A DNA stretch of 64,000 nucleotides, taken from DATGMP01 sp035293565 (lineage in GTDB: Bacteria; Pseudomonadota; Alphaproteobacteria; BOG-932; Roseiterribacteraceae). The position numbers and the translations under genes are program-made. The notes under the pieces were generated by a model that had not been told where the DNA came from, searched no databases, and saw only the letters and a program-made list of their open reading frames with translations. Of the stretch, positions 49,808 through 59,032 are shown piece after piece. The stretch covers positions 1-64,000 of the forward strand of contig DATGMP010000005.1 in the NCBI GenBank assembly GCA_035293565.1, in the 5' to 3' direction. The number at the start of each line of letters is the position of its first letter. The stretch's first letter is position 1.

Positions 49808-50626
49808 ATGGCCGGAAGGCTCGAAGGAAAGATCGCGTTCATGGCGGGAGCCAGCGAGGGAATCGGCGGCGCGGCGGCGCGACGCTTTACTGAGGAAGGC
49901 GCCGAGATCGTGATCTGCGCGAGGCGCGAAGGCCCCCTCGCCGCGACCGCCGACGCGATCAGGGCGAAGGGCGGCAAGGTCCATCCGCGTGTGCTCGATG
50001 TCAGCGATCTCGAAGCTTATCGCGCCGCTCTGCGGGAGACCGTCCAAAAGTTCGGCCGCATCGATATCCTGGTGAACAATGCGATGGACGCCACGATGTG
50101 CCCGCTCGAGGAGCAGTCGCTCGAGGCTTGGCACCGCGCCTTCCGGATCAATGTCGATACGGCGCTGGTCTCGACCCAAGAGGTCTCGCCGGTGATGAAG
50201 CGGAATGGCGGCGGGGCGATCGTCAATACGATCTCGATCTGCGCTATTCGCTCGGTGCCGGCCTCGGTCGCTTATTCGGCGTCCAAGGCCGCCCTGCTGC
50301 AATTCTCGAACGTCGCGGCGATCGAACTTGCGCCTTGGAACATCCGAGTTAACACGATGGCGCCCGGCGTGCTGGCGACCCCGGCGATGCATGCCTCGAC
50401 CGGCAACGACAAAGAGGTCGAGGACCACATGGCGCGGACGATACCCATGGCCCGGCTTGGCCGGCCGGAGGATGGCGCCAACGCGATCCTCTATCTGGCG
50501 TCCGACGAGGCCGCCTACGTCACGGGCGTCTGCATTTCGGTTGATGGCGGCAAGGCGATCCAGTGCTTCACGGCGGAGTCGCATCCGATGCACGGATCGA
50601 CATCGGATGAGACTTTGGCATTGTAA
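49808..50626 (+). CDS. short-chain dehydrogenase/reductase
   Basis: A 272-aa SDR. The cofactor motif is AGASEGIGG (Ala in place of the usual first Thr), then LDVSD, NNAMDAT, TISICAIRS and YSASK. The closing GVCISVDGGKAIQC is followed by an unusual Ser/His-rich tail (ESHPMHGSTSDETLAL). GGGAG lies eight bases before the ATG at 49808; an extension further upstream is out of register with the family. Substrate unknown. Confidence 0.88.
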   Translation: MAGRLEGKIAFMAGASEGIGGAAARRFTEEGAEIVICARREGPLAATADAIRAKGGKVHPRVLDVSDLEAYRAALRETVQKFGRIDILVNNAMDATMCPLEEQSLEAWHRAFRINVDTALVSTQEVSPVMKRNGGGAIVNTISICAIRSVPASVAYSASKAALLQFSNVAAIELAPWNIRVNTMAPGVLATPAMHASTGNDKEVEDHMARTIPMARLGRPEDGANAILYLASDEAAYVTGVCISVDGGKAIQCFTAESHPMHGSTSDETLAL

Positions 50627-50674
50627 CGAGGACTGTTTCCTTCCTATAAATCAATGCCTTTCATCCCGTTCTTC

Positions 50675-51565
50675 CTAAGTCCCTCCGGAACCCGGAGCAC
50701 GGACCATGTTCGCCACGCCCATGATGTTTCCTGGGTTCATCGCGTCCACCATGCCGGTGGGAATGAGGATGGTCGCCCCCCGCTCTTTCGTCGTCTCGTA
50801 GATGATGTTCATCGCGCGGAGCTGGAGAGCGGCCGGATTCTGGGCGTAGATGTTGGCGGCGTCGAGAAAGCTCTGCGCCACGGCCTTCTCGGCCGCCCCC
50901 AAAATGACCCGCGCCTCTTTCTCACGTTCGGCTTGGGCCTGACGGCTCATCGCATCCTGCAGTTCGGCCGGAATCGCGACGTCCCGAATCTCAACGGAAA
51001 TCGCGGAAACGCCCCATTCGGACGTCTTCCGGCCGATGACCTCCTTGAGCACTAGGTCCGCGCTTTTTCGTTCGGACAGGAGCGCCGTCAGAGGCGAGGA
51101 GCCGATCATCTCGCGAAGAGAGGTCTGGGCTACGCGCGAGATGGCTTGCCGGTAGTCGGTGATCTCCAGCGCCGCCTTTTCGACATCGTGAACCTGCCAG
51201 AACAAGATCGCGTCGATATTGGTCGGCACGGTGTCGCGGGTCAGCGCCTGCTCGGCGTTGAATTCGATGGTCTGAATGCGCTGATCGATCACGACCGCGA
51301 CCGCGTCGACGAAAGGAACGATGAAGAAGAGCCCGGGTCCCTTGATCGCCTTGAGCCTGCCCAGCCTGAGGACGACCGCCCTCTCCCACTGATTGGCCAT
51401 CTGGAGCGAAAGTGGCGTCAGGAGTCCGAGGACGACCAGCACGCCCGCGAGCACGTAGAGGCCTGTGGCGCCGGTGCTCGTCGCCCCATAAGCGGATGCC
51501 GCGGCCAATGCGAAGCATAGGAAGGCAAGTACTCCGGCCGGCGAATTCGAGCTACGTGGATTCAT
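50675..51565 (-). CDS. slipin: SPFH/band-7 (stomatin-like) membrane protein
   Basis: A 296-aa protein with two N-terminal hydrophobic segments (AGVLAFLCFALAAASAYGA and GLYVLAGVLVVLGLLTPL) and then the SPFH domain: ANQWERAVVLRLGRLKAIKG, GPGLFFIVPFVD, VDQRIQTIEFNAEQ, ALTRDTVPTNIDAILFW. The C-terminal helix is rich in Ala/Glu (AEREKEARVILGAAEKA). Slipins form membrane microdomain scaffolds, often with an NfeD-type partner or protease; none is next door. It is transcribed with, and overlaps by 14 bases, the GntR gene upstream, a common pairing for YtrA-type regulators and membrane proteins. Confidence 0.9.
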   Translation of the reverse strand: MNPRSSNSPAGVLAFLCFALAAASAYGATSTGATGLYVLAGVLVVLGLLTPLSLQMANQWERAVVLRLGRLKAIKGPGLFFIVPFVDAVAVVIDQRIQTIEFNAEQALTRDTVPTNIDAILFWQVHDVEKAALEITDYRQAISRVAQTSLREMIGSSPLTALLSERKSADLVLKEVIGRKTSEWGVSAISVEIRDVAIPAELQDAMSRQAQAEREKEARVILGAAEKAVAQSFLDAANIYAQNPAALQLRAMNIIYETTKERGATILIPTGMVDAMNPGNIMGVANMVRAPGSGGT

Positions 51566-51944
51566 GGTCCTCTCCCCTCGTAATGGCGGCGATCCGCTCT
51601 GCAAGCGCAGCGGGATCGATACCGGCGCTCCGTGCAATGGCGATGGTCCGTTGCGCTAGGTCGGCGAGGCGTGCAGCCTGCTCCTCCGGCGCTGGCGCCG
51701 GGGGGCGTTCGGCAACAAAGCTTCCCCGCGCAGGTAAGACCTTGATTGCGCCTGATTTCTCAAGTTCATCATAGGCATGCTTAACGGTATTGAGATCAAC
51801 TTTTAGGCTGACCGCGACCTGCCTCATAGTCGGCATCTGGTCGCCGGGCTTGAGTTCTCCAGCGCCGATCGCGCGGAGCATCTGGTCTCTGATCTGGACG
51901 TAGATCGGGACCCCGCTATTCTCGACGCGCAAGCTTTCGAGCAT
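51552..51944 (-). CDS. GntR-family regulator, YtrA type
   Basis: A 130-aa regulator: the winged helix PIYVQIRDQMLRAIGAGELK, PGDQMPTMRQVAVSL, KVDLNTVKHAYDELE is the GntR DNA-binding domain; the short C-terminal helical tail is of the YtrA subfamily with no large ligand domain. The palindrome 8 bases upstream of its start is the likely operator, giving autoregulation and control of the slipin and of the divergent SDR gene. Confidence 0.92.
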   Translation of the reverse strand: MLESLRVENSGVPIYVQIRDQMLRAIGAGELKPGDQMPTMRQVAVSLKVDLNTVKHAYDELEKSGAIKVLPARGSFVAERPPAPAPEEQAARLADLAQRTIAIARSAGIDPAALAERIAAITRGEDHEST

Positions 51945-51951
51945 GTTCTGA

Positions 51952-51973
51952 CTGTATGATCTAACTCATACAG
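51952..51973. promoter_or_regulatory. GntR operator: 8-bp arms, 6-bp spacer
   Basis: CTGTATGA-TCTAAC-TCATACAG is a perfect inverted repeat midway between gntR (start 51944, minus) and an SDR gene (start 51997, plus). GTAT...ATAC half-sites are typical of YtrA-type GntR proteins. One dimer would control both directions. Confidence 0.7.
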
Positions 51974-51996
51974 CCGTCAATCCAAAAGGGCTGGTC

Positions 51997-52866
51997 ATGG
52001 GAAGAGCGGTCGAGGGAAAGGTCGCGGTCGTCACGGGCGCGAGCCGCGGGATCGGCGAAGGCATCGCAAGGCGATTGGGCGCGGAGGGCGCGACTGTGAT
52101 CGCTTCGGCACGAACGATGAGCGGCAAGGGCGATTTCAATGGGAAGCCGGTCGAAGGCTCGGTCGAGGAGACCGTGGCGGCGATCCGCGCTGCAGGCGGC
52201 CAGGCGGTCGGGATGCGATGCGACATGGCCCATCCTCGCTCCCGCGCGGAATTTGCCGATCGCGTGCTGAGCGAATTCGGAGGTGTCGATATCCTGCTGA
52301 ACAATGCGGTCGGGTCCCTGCCCGGCGCATATGACCAGGTCACCGACGCTCAGTATGATCATTTCTGGGAGTTGGCGGTCAAAGGACCGTTCGACCTGAT
52401 CCGCCGGTTTGGTCCCGGTATGGTTGCGCGCGGCCAGGGCTGGATCGTCAATCTGACCTCCCGTGCGGCGGAGCACCCGCCCGGACCGCCCTACCCCGAC
52501 CTCTACCGATCGGGCGGCATGCTCCTCTATGGCGCGGGGAAAGCGGCGCTCAACCGGCTGACCTCGGGATTGGCGGCGGAGCTGTACGGGAAGGGTGTCG
52601 CGGTCAATGCGCTTGCGCCCGTGTCGCTCGTCTGGACTCCGGGCGCTGCGGCATCCGGCCTCGACAAATATCGCTCTTCACCGGGATGGCAGGAGGAGCC
52701 GGTCGAGACGATGGCTGAGGCCGCCCTGGCGCTCGCCACCGCCGATCCCGAGAAGCTCACCGGACGCGTGGTCTATAGCGGCGAGTTCCTGGCCGAGATC
52801 GGCCGCAAGACCCACACGCTGGACGGCAAGTCCGTCCTGGAGAATTGGAAGCCTGCAATCCCTTAG
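51997..52866 (+). CDS. short-chain dehydrogenase/reductase
   Basis: A 289-aa SDR. TGASRGIGEG, an insertion after strand 2 (SGKGDFNGKPVEGSVEET), CDMAH, NNAVG, LTSRAAEH and the catalytic YGAGK. The insertion and the long C-terminal tail (GEFLAEIGRKTHTLDGKSVL) set it apart from the other SDRs here. Divergent from gntR, sharing its operator, so its expression probably responds to the same signal as the slipin. Substrate unknown. Confidence 0.87.
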   Translation: MGRAVEGKVAVVTGASRGIGEGIARRLGAEGATVIASARTMSGKGDFNGKPVEGSVEETVAAIRAAGGQAVGMRCDMAHPRSRAEFADRVLSEFGGVDILLNNAVGSLPGAYDQVTDAQYDHFWELAVKGPFDLIRRFGPGMVARGQGWIVNLTSRAAEHPPGPPYPDLYRSGGMLLYGAGKAALNRLTSGLAAELYGKGVAVNALAPVSLVWTPGAAASGLDKYRSSPGWQEEPVETMAEAALALATADPEKLTGRVVYSGEFLAEIGRKTHTLDGKSVLENWKPAIP

Positions 52867-52887
52867 GATATCGACGAAGAACTACTA

Positions 52888-54534
52888 TCAGGACGTCGCC
52901 CGCAATTTGCGCCCCGTATCCGGCGGTGCCGCCTTCGCTCCCCGCTCGCGCAGCAGCCGCCAGGTGAGGCTGTCCTCGAGCGCTTCGAAAGAGGCCTCGA
53001 TGATGTTGGCCGAGACCCCGACCGTGCTCCAGCGCTGGCCCGACGCATCCGCGCTCTCGATCATCACCCGCGTGATGGCGCCGGTCGCATCGCGGGGCGT
53101 CAATATCCGGACCTTGTAGTCGACCAGCCGAATGCCTGCGAGTTCCGGATATGAAGGAACCAGCGCTTTGCGGAGTGCACCGTCCAGCGCGTTGACCGGG
53201 CCGTTGCCCTCGGCAACAGCCATGACCAGCTCACCGCCCACAAGAATCTTGATGGTCGCTTCCGATAGCGTCTCCAGTTCGCCGCGCGGGGCGAAACGGC
53301 GCTCGTCGAGAATACGGAAGGATTGCAGCCGGAAATAGACCGGAACGGTGTCCAACGCGCGTCGCGCCATCAGCTCGAAGCTGGCCTCGGCGCCGTCATA
53401 GGAATAGCCCTCGAACTCCCGCTCCTTCACCTGCTCAAGAAGCCGGCCGATCTTGGGATGTTGCGGGTCGACCTCGATTCCGGCTTCCCGCAGCCGTGAC
53501 AGGATATTCGAGCGGCCGGCTTGGTCGGAGACCAGAATGTGACGCTGATTTCCGACCGTCTCCGGCGGCACATGCTCATAGGTACGCGGATCTTTCTCGA
53601 CCGCCGAGACATGGAGCCCGCCCTTATGGGCGAAGGCCGACGCACCGACATAGGCTGCGTGCCGGTTGGGGGCACGGTTGAGAAGCTCGTCAAGCAGGCG
53701 GGAGGTATGGGTGAGATGCCTCAGCCCCTCCTCGTCCATTCCGGTTTCGAAACGCTCGGCATAATCGGCTTTGAGCATCAGGGTTGGGATCAGCGATACC
53801 AGGTTGGCGTTGCCGCAGCGCTCGCCGAGGCCGTTCAGCGTCCCTTGCAGTTGACGGGCGCCGGCCCGGATCGCCGCCAGCGAATTGGCGACGGCGTTCT
53901 CCGTATCGTTGTGGGCGTGGATGCCAATCCGATCGCCGGGGATATGCTTCACCACCTCGCCCACAATCCGCTCGATCTCGTGGGGAAGCGTCCCGCCATT
54001 GGTGTCACAGAGGACCATCCAGCGCGCGCCTGCCTGCTCCGCCGCCTTCAGGCAGGCCAGCGCGTATTCGGGATTGGCCTTGTAGCCGTCGAAGAAATGC
54101 TCTGCGTCATACATGGCTTCATTGCCGCGGGCGGCGATGGCGGCGATCGAATCACGGATCAGCTCGACATTCTCTTCCAGCGGAATGCCGAGTGCGACCG
54201 TGACGTGGAAATCCCAAGCTTTGCCGACGAGGCAGGTCGCCTTGACTTTGGCATCCAGCACTTGCGCCAGCCCTGGATCGTTGGCGGCGCTGCGGCCGGG
54301 GCGTTTGGTCATGCCGAAGGCGAGCAGCTTTGCGCGGGCGAGCGCGGGCGGGTCCGAGAAGAAGCTGGTATCGGTGGGATTGGCGCCCGGCCAGCCGCCC
54401 TCGATATAGTCGATGCCGACCCGGTCGAGCGCGGAGGCGATCGTCTTCTTGTCCTCGACGCTGAAATCCACGCCCTGGGTCTGGGCGCCGTCCCTGAGGG
54501 TTGTGTCGAAGAGGTAGATGCGCTCGCGGGCCAT
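52888..54534 (-). CDS. cimA: (R)-citramalate synthase
   Basis: Condenses pyruvate and acetyl-CoA to citramalate, a threonine-independent route to 2-oxobutyrate and isoleucine. The 548-aa protein has the HMGL-like TIM barrel (FDTTLRDGAQTQGVDFSVED, DTNGGTLP, IGIHAHNDTENAVANS with metal-binding HxH) and a C-terminal LeuA-type regulatory domain (VDYKVRILTPRDATGAITRV). The EGGWPGANPTD segment distinguishes CimA from LeuA. A longer frame upstream overlaps the mazG start region; the ATG at 54534 gives MARERIYLFDTTLRDG. Confidence 0.93.
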   Translation of the reverse strand: MARERIYLFDTTLRDGAQTQGVDFSVEDKKTIASALDRVGIDYIEGGWPGANPTDTSFFSDPPALARAKLLAFGMTKRPGRSAANDPGLAQVLDAKVKATCLVGKAWDFHVTVALGIPLEENVELIRDSIAAIAARGNEAMYDAEHFFDGYKANPEYALACLKAAEQAGARWMVLCDTNGGTLPHEIERIVGEVVKHIPGDRIGIHAHNDTENAVANSLAAIRAGARQLQGTLNGLGERCGNANLVSLIPTLMLKADYAERFETGMDEEGLRHLTHTSRLLDELLNRAPNRHAAYVGASAFAHKGGLHVSAVEKDPRTYEHVPPETVGNQRHILVSDQAGRSNILSRLREAGIEVDPQHPKIGRLLEQVKEREFEGYSYDGAEASFELMARRALDTVPVYFRLQSFRILDERRFAPRGELETLSEATIKILVGGELVMAVAEGNGPVNALDGALRKALVPSYPELAGIRLVDYKVRILTPRDATGAITRVMIESADASGQRWSTVGVSANIIEASFEALEDSLTWRLLRERGAKAAPPDTGRKLRATS

Positions 54535-54663
54535 AATCCGTATCCGTTCCGCGCCTGTTTTGGGGCGCGCTGCGCTGCAAAGTAGGACCGGATCGCGCAA
54601 AGTGGAAGTGGAGGTTGCCCACGGTTGCGCTATTGTTACCGCCACCCCGTTGCAAGAGAGCCC

Positions 54664-55500
54664 ATGATCGACGATTCAGCGTTCCGCGACGCCCGCCCGA
54701 TCGACCGTCTGCTCGCCGTTATGGCGCGCCTTCGCGACAAGGAGCGCGGCTGCCCTTGGGATGTGGCCCAGGATTTCGCGACGATCGCGCCTTATACGGT
54801 CGAAGAGGCCTATGAGGTCGCCGACGCCATAGACCGCCGGGACTTTGCCGGGCTGAGAGAGGAGCTGGGCGATCTCCTGCTGCAAATCGCCTTCCATGCC
54901 CGCATGGCCGAGGAAGAGGGCCGGTTCGACTTCGATGATGTGGCCGAGACTATCGTCGCCAAGATGATCCGGCGCCATCCTCATGTCTTCGGCGACATCG
55001 ACGCCGCCGACGAAGCGGCGGTTCATGCCAACTGGGAGCGGATCAAGGCCGAGGAGCGCGCGGCCAAGGGAGCCAAAAGTGGTTCCGAGGATAACGGGGC
55101 GCTTGCCGGAGTGGCGCGTGCCCTGCCCGCCCTTGTGCGCGCCGAGAAGCTGCAGAAGCGGGCAAGCCGGGTCGGCTTCGATTGGGGCGCTCCGGCGCCG
55201 ATCCTCGACAAGATCGCTGAGGAAATCGGCGAGTTGCGCGCCGAGCTTCCGATCGCGGACAAGGCGCGGCTGAGCGACGAGCTGGGCGATGTTCTCTTCG
55301 CCGTGGTCAATCTGGCGCGCCACCTCGGCATCGATCCGGAGACCGCGCTCCACGGCACCAACGCCAAGTTCGAGCGGCGCTTCGGCGAGGTCGAGCGCAG
55401 GCTCCGCGTCGACGGAAGGAAGCCGGAAGACTCCTCGCTCGAGGAGATGGAGGCCCTCTGGCAAGCCGCCAAGGAAGCGGAGCGGACGAGCGCGATGTGA
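54664..55500 (+). CDS. mazG: nucleoside triphosphate pyrophosphohydrolase
   Basis: Hydrolyses NTPs to NMPs, cleaning the nucleotide pool. The 278-aa protein has two MazG domains: one at ~15-115 (GCPWDVAQDF, TVEEAYEVADAIDR, REELGDLLLQIAFHARMAEE) and one at ~165-245 (VGFDWGAPAPILDKIAEEIG, LSDELGDVLFAVVNLARHLG). The EExxE and ExxD metal sites are intact in both. The ATG lies about 130 bases from the divergent cimA start. Confidence 0.95.
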   Translation: MIDDSAFRDARPIDRLLAVMARLRDKERGCPWDVAQDFATIAPYTVEEAYEVADAIDRRDFAGLREELGDLLLQIAFHARMAEEEGRFDFDDVAETIVAKMIRRHPHVFGDIDAADEAAVHANWERIKAEERAAKGAKSGSEDNGALAGVARALPALVRAEKLQKRASRVGFDWGAPAPILDKIAEEIGELRAELPIADKARLSDELGDVLFAVVNLARHLGIDPETALHGTNAKFERRFGEVERRLRVDGRKPEDSSLEEMEALWQAAKEAERTSAM

Positions 55501-55559
55501 CAAAGGCCCCGGATTTCTGGTTGAATATGGGCAATATCGCGCCAGAAGCCGAGGACCGC

Positions 55560-56513
55560 ATGCCCAGGGACCGAGCCGAAATCGCCGCCGAGACGGAGGA
55601 TTTCGCCGCCTATACGATCTTCGGGCGGGAGGAATGGGCGAAGCTGCGGGCCAATACGCCCCTCACGCTTTCCAAAGCCGACCTCACCGCGCTCCGCAGC
55701 GTCAACGAGGAAGTCTCGATCGAGGAGGTCGTCGACGCCTATCTGCCGCTGTCGCGCCTCCTCAATCTGCACGTGTCCGCTGCGCGGACTTTGGCTCAGG
55801 TCAAGGATTCGTTTCTCGGCCGCCCCGCCGGGGCCGCGCCCTATATCGTGGCCGTGGCGGGAAGCGTGGCGGTTGGAAAGAGCACCTTCGCCCGCGCGCT
55901 GCGCGCGCTCATCGCCCGGTGGCCCGGCCGGCCGCGCGTCGAACTCGTGACGACCGACGGCTTCCTTTACCCGAACGCCTTGTTGGAGGAGCGCGGGATC
56001 ATGACCAAGAAAGGCTTCCCGGAAAGCTATGACACGCGCCGGATGGTCCGTTTTCTTGCGGAGGTGAAGGCGGGCGCGGCGGAGGTCGAGGCGCCGGTTT
56101 ACTCTCACGTGGCGTACGACATCCTCAAGGATGAGAGCCAGATCGTGAAGGTGCCGGAGATCCTGATTTTCGAGGGGCTCAACGTGCTGCAGATGGGGAC
56201 CGAGCGGGTCGTGGCATCCGATTTCTTCGACTTCTCGGTCTATATCGATGCCGACGAAGCCGATATCGAATCCTGGTTTCTCGACCGCTTCCGTCTGTTG
56301 CAGCGAACGGCCTTCCAGAACCCGAAATCCTACTTTCACAAATTCAAGGATCTCGCCGAGGATCAGGCGACCGATTTCGCGCGCGAGATCTGGCGGACCA
56401 TCAACCTGGTCAACCTGCGCGAGAACATCGCGCCGACCCGCGAGCGGGCGTCGCTTGTTCTGCGCAAGCGCGCGGATCACACGGTTGGGGAAGTCTGCCT
56501 TCGCCGGATGTAG
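55560..56513 (+). CDS. coaA: type I pantothenate kinase
   Basis: First step of coenzyme A synthesis. The 317-aa protein has the P-loop AVAGSVAVGKSTFAR, TTDGFLYPNALLEERG, KKGFPESYDTRR and LIFEGLNVLQ. I preferred the ATG at 55560, with GAGGA upstream and a normal family length; frames from 55497 (GTG overlapping mazG) or 55527 add an N-terminal tail not seen in relatives. coaD elsewhere in the window acts later in the same pathway. Confidence 0.93.
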   Translation: MPRDRAEIAAETEDFAAYTIFGREEWAKLRANTPLTLSKADLTALRSVNEEVSIEEVVDAYLPLSRLLNLHVSAARTLAQVKDSFLGRPAGAAPYIVAVAGSVAVGKSTFARALRALIARWPGRPRVELVTTDGFLYPNALLEERGIMTKKGFPESYDTRRMVRFLAEVKAGAAEVEAPVYSHVAYDILKDESQIVKVPEILIFEGLNVLQMGTERVVASDFFDFSVYIDADEADIESWFLDRFRLLQRTAFQNPKSYFHKFKDLAEDQATDFAREIWRTINLVNLRENIAPTRERASLVLRKRADHTVGEVCLRRM

Positions 56514-56518
56514 CGGAT

Positions 56519-57394
56519 TCAGTCCTTCAGCAGCGTGATCAGGCTCGACGTATCCCAGCGGTTGCCGCCCTTTGCCTGGATAGCCGCATAAAATTGATCG
56601 ACGAGGGCCGCTACCGGAACGCGGGCGCCATTGCGGCTTGCCTCCCCGAGAACAATTGCCAGGTCCTTGCGCATCCAGTCCACCGCGAAGCCGAAATCGA
56701 ACCGCCCCTCATGCATCGTCCGGCCGCGATTCTCCATTTGCCACGACTGCGCGGCCCCCTTGCTGATCACGTCGAGGACCTTCGTCACATCGAGGCCCGC
56801 ATGCTCTGCGAAGGCGATACCCTCAGATAAAGCCTGGACCAGGCCGGCAATGCAGATCTGGTTGACCATCTTGGTCAGCTGACCGGCTCCGGACGGCCCC
56901 ATCAGAGTCACCGCCCGGCCGTAATGGGTGATCACCGGCTCGGCATCCTGAAAGGCGGCAGGATCTCCTCCGACCATGACCGTCAGGGTTCCGTTCTCCG
57001 CGCCTGCCTGCCCGCCGGACACCGGCGCATCGAGAAAAGCGATCCCCGATGTCGCGGCGATTTCGGAGAGCTCGCGCGCGATGCCCGCGGATGCGGTGGT
57101 GTGATCCACGAAAATGCCGTCGCGGCCCATTCCGGCAAACGCGCCGTCCGGCCCGGTCGTGACCTGCCGCAAATCATCGTCATTGCCGACACAGGCGAAC
57201 ACGATCTCGGCGCCTTCGGCCGCTTGCCGCGGCGTCGCGAAGGCCTTGCCGCCATACTCAGCAATCCACGTTTCGGCCCTGGCTGCGGTTCGATTATAGA
57301 CCGAGACTTGATGCCCGGCCCGGGCAAGGTGACCGGCCATCGGAGCCCCCATCACGCCGAGCCCGATGAACGCCAGCTTGCGCGACTTCGACAT
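56519..57394 (-). CDS. beta-hydroxyacid dehydrogenase (GarR/MmsB family)
   Basis: A 291-aa NAD(P)-dependent dehydrogenase: cofactor motif FIGLGVMGAPMAGHL, substrate motif DAPVSGGQAGAENGTL, catalytic Lys in GAGQLTKMVNQI, and the C-terminal FAVDWMRKDLAIVL. The family includes tartronate semialdehyde reductase and 3-hydroxyisobutyrate dehydrogenase; the sequence does not decide which. GGGAG lies nine bases before the ATG at 57394. It converges with coaA. Confidence 0.9.
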   Translation of the reverse strand: MSKSRKLAFIGLGVMGAPMAGHLARAGHQVSVYNRTAARAETWIAEYGGKAFATPRQAAEGAEIVFACVGNDDDLRQVTTGPDGAFAGMGRDGIFVDHTTASAGIARELSEIAATSGIAFLDAPVSGGQAGAENGTLTVMVGGDPAAFQDAEPVITHYGRAVTLMGPSGAGQLTKMVNQICIAGLVQALSEGIAFAEHAGLDVTKVLDVISKGAAQSWQMENRGRTMHEGRFDFGFAVDWMRKDLAIVLGEASRNGARVPVAALVDQFYAAIQAKGGNRWDTSSLITLLKD

Positions 57395-57413
57395 CCGTAG
57401 TGCTCCCGGAAGA

Positions 57414-58724
57414 TTAGTTGGGACGATAGGGATAGGCCGTCTCGAAGCGGGCGCGCGTGCCGGAATCCATGCCGACGCGCATGACGGCGACGCCATCCTC
57501 ATCTTGTCGGTCGATGACCTCGCCCATCCGGTACAGCCAGGCAAGCGCGCTGCCGTCCGAGAGGTCGACTCTGAGATCGACGATCTCCCGGCTATTCATG
57601 AGGCGCCGATCGACGAGTTCCAACAGGCGGCGAATTCCCTCTCCGGTGAGCGCCGAGACCGGAAGGATCTCAGGCCGATGCGTGCGGCTTATCAACCTGT
57701 CGTGTTCCTCTGGCGGCAGCTTGTCGATCTTGTTCAAGACCTGGATTACCCGACCATCGCTTTCGGCCTCGATCCCCATGCCGCTCAGCACCTCGAGTAC
57801 ATCCGCCTTCTGGGCCTCGCTGTCGGGATGAGCAATGTCGCGCACATGGAGGATGAGGTCTGCCTGCTCGACCTCCTCGAGCGTGGCGCGGAACGCAGCC
57901 ACCAGATGGGTTGGAAGGTCAGAGATGAAGCCGACCGTATCCGATAGGATAATCCGCCTGCCCGATGGCAGCGTGATGCCGCGCATGGTCGGGTCAAGGG
58001 TCGCGAACAGCAAATCCTCGGCCCGCACGTCGGCGCCCGAAAGTCGATTGAACAGGGTCGACTTGCCGGCATTGGTGTACCCGACGAGCGCCAAGACGGG
58101 GTTGGGGACCTTCTTGCGTGCCGAGCGGTGCAGGCCGCGGGTGCGCCGAACCTGCTCCAGCTCGCGCTTCAGCTTCACGATCCGCTCGCCGATAAGGCGT
58201 CGATCCATCTCGATCTGAGATTCGCCGGGGCCGCCCAGGAAGCCGAAGCCGCCGCGTTGCCGTTCGAGGTGGGTCCAAGACCGGACAAGCCGCGAGCGCT
58301 GATAGGACAGCGCGGCGAGCTCCACCTGGAGCGATCCTTCGCGCGTGTGAGCGCGCTCGCCGAAGATTTCGAGGATCAGCCCGGTTCGGTCGATGACTTT
58401 GGCCTTCCAGGCCCGCTCCAGGTTGCGCTGTTGAACCGGCGAAAGGGCGTGATCGATGACGACCAGGCCCGCGCTTGTTTCGGCGACCACCCGGCCGATC
58501 TCGTTCACCTTGCCGGAGCCGAGCAAGGTTCCCGGCTTGGGCTCGTTGACACGAACCAAGAGCGCCGATGTCACGTCCAGATCGATTGCCGCGGCCAGGC
58601 CGACGGCCTCGTCGAGCTTTGCCAGCGGGTCCCGGCCATTCTCCTCTGCCGGAAGAACGGGATGGACGACCAGCGCTTTCTGGCGGATCGCCCTATCCTG
58701 CTGTTCCCTGCTCGCTCGGCTCAA
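57414..58724 (-). CDS. hflX: ribosome-associated GTPase HflX
   Basis: A 436-aa GTPase that splits or rescues stalled ribosomes. The N-terminal HflX domain (TLLGSGKVNEIGRVV, SPVQQRNLERAWKAKVIDRT, IFGERAHTREGSLQVELA, GFGFLGGPGESQIEMDRR) is followed by the G domain: G1 GYTNAGKSTL, G2 near TLDPTMRGI, G3 DTVGF, G4 NKID. The TTG start overlaps the hfq stop (TTGA) with GAGGAG just ahead. Standard hfq-hflX pair. Confidence 0.95.
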   Translation of the reverse strand: MSRASREQQDRAIRQKALVVHPVLPAEENGRDPLAKLDEAVGLAAAIDLDVTSALLVRVNEPKPGTLLGSGKVNEIGRVVAETSAGLVVIDHALSPVQQRNLERAWKAKVIDRTGLILEIFGERAHTREGSLQVELAALSYQRSRLVRSWTHLERQRGGFGFLGGPGESQIEMDRRLIGERIVKLKRELEQVRRTRGLHRSARKKVPNPVLALVGYTNAGKSTLFNRLSGADVRAEDLLFATLDPTMRGITLPSGRRIILSDTVGFISDLPTHLVAAFRATLEEVEQADLILHVRDIAHPDSEAQKADVLEVLSGMGIEAESDGRVIQVLNKIDKLPPEEHDRLISRTHRPEILPVSALTGEGIRRLLELVDRRLMNSREIVDLRVDLSDGSALAWLYRMGEVIDRQDEDGVAVMRVGMDSGTRARFETAYPYRPN

Positions 58725-58966
58725 ATCTCCTCTTCTTTCCCGGCCTCGAATAGCTGGACTGGCTGGGCCGGCATGATCGTCGAGATCGCGTGCTTATAGA
58801 CGAGCTGCGAATGCGCGTCGCGCCTCAGCAGCACCGCATAATTATCGAACCAGGTGATGATTCCTTGGAGCTTTACACCATTAATGAGAAAAATTGTAAC
58901 CGGGGCTTTGCTTTTCCGGATGGCGTTCAGAAACACATCCTGGACGTTCTGATTTTTGTCGCTCAT
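58721..58966 (-). CDS. hfq: RNA chaperone Hfq
   Basis: An 81-aa Sm-like hexameric RNA chaperone that pairs small RNAs with mRNAs. Sm1: DVFLNAIRKSKAPVTIFLIN, GVKLQGIITWFDNYAVLLRR; Sm2: QLVYKHAISTIMP. Key residues Q8-type N-terminal QNVQD, F42-type and the YKH motif are intact. As in other alphaproteobacteria the C-terminal tail is short. It follows the HAD gene by 66 bases and overlaps hflX. Confidence 0.98.
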   Translation of the reverse strand: MSDKNQNVQDVFLNAIRKSKAPVTIFLINGVKLQGIITWFDNYAVLLRRDAHSQLVYKHAISTIMPAQPVQLFEAGKEEEI

Positions 58967-59032
58967 GACGCTCTCTTCGCGTTGGCTGTTGTTGGGGTGA
59001 TGGCGCGCGACCGCCGGCCGGCGCCGCCAACC

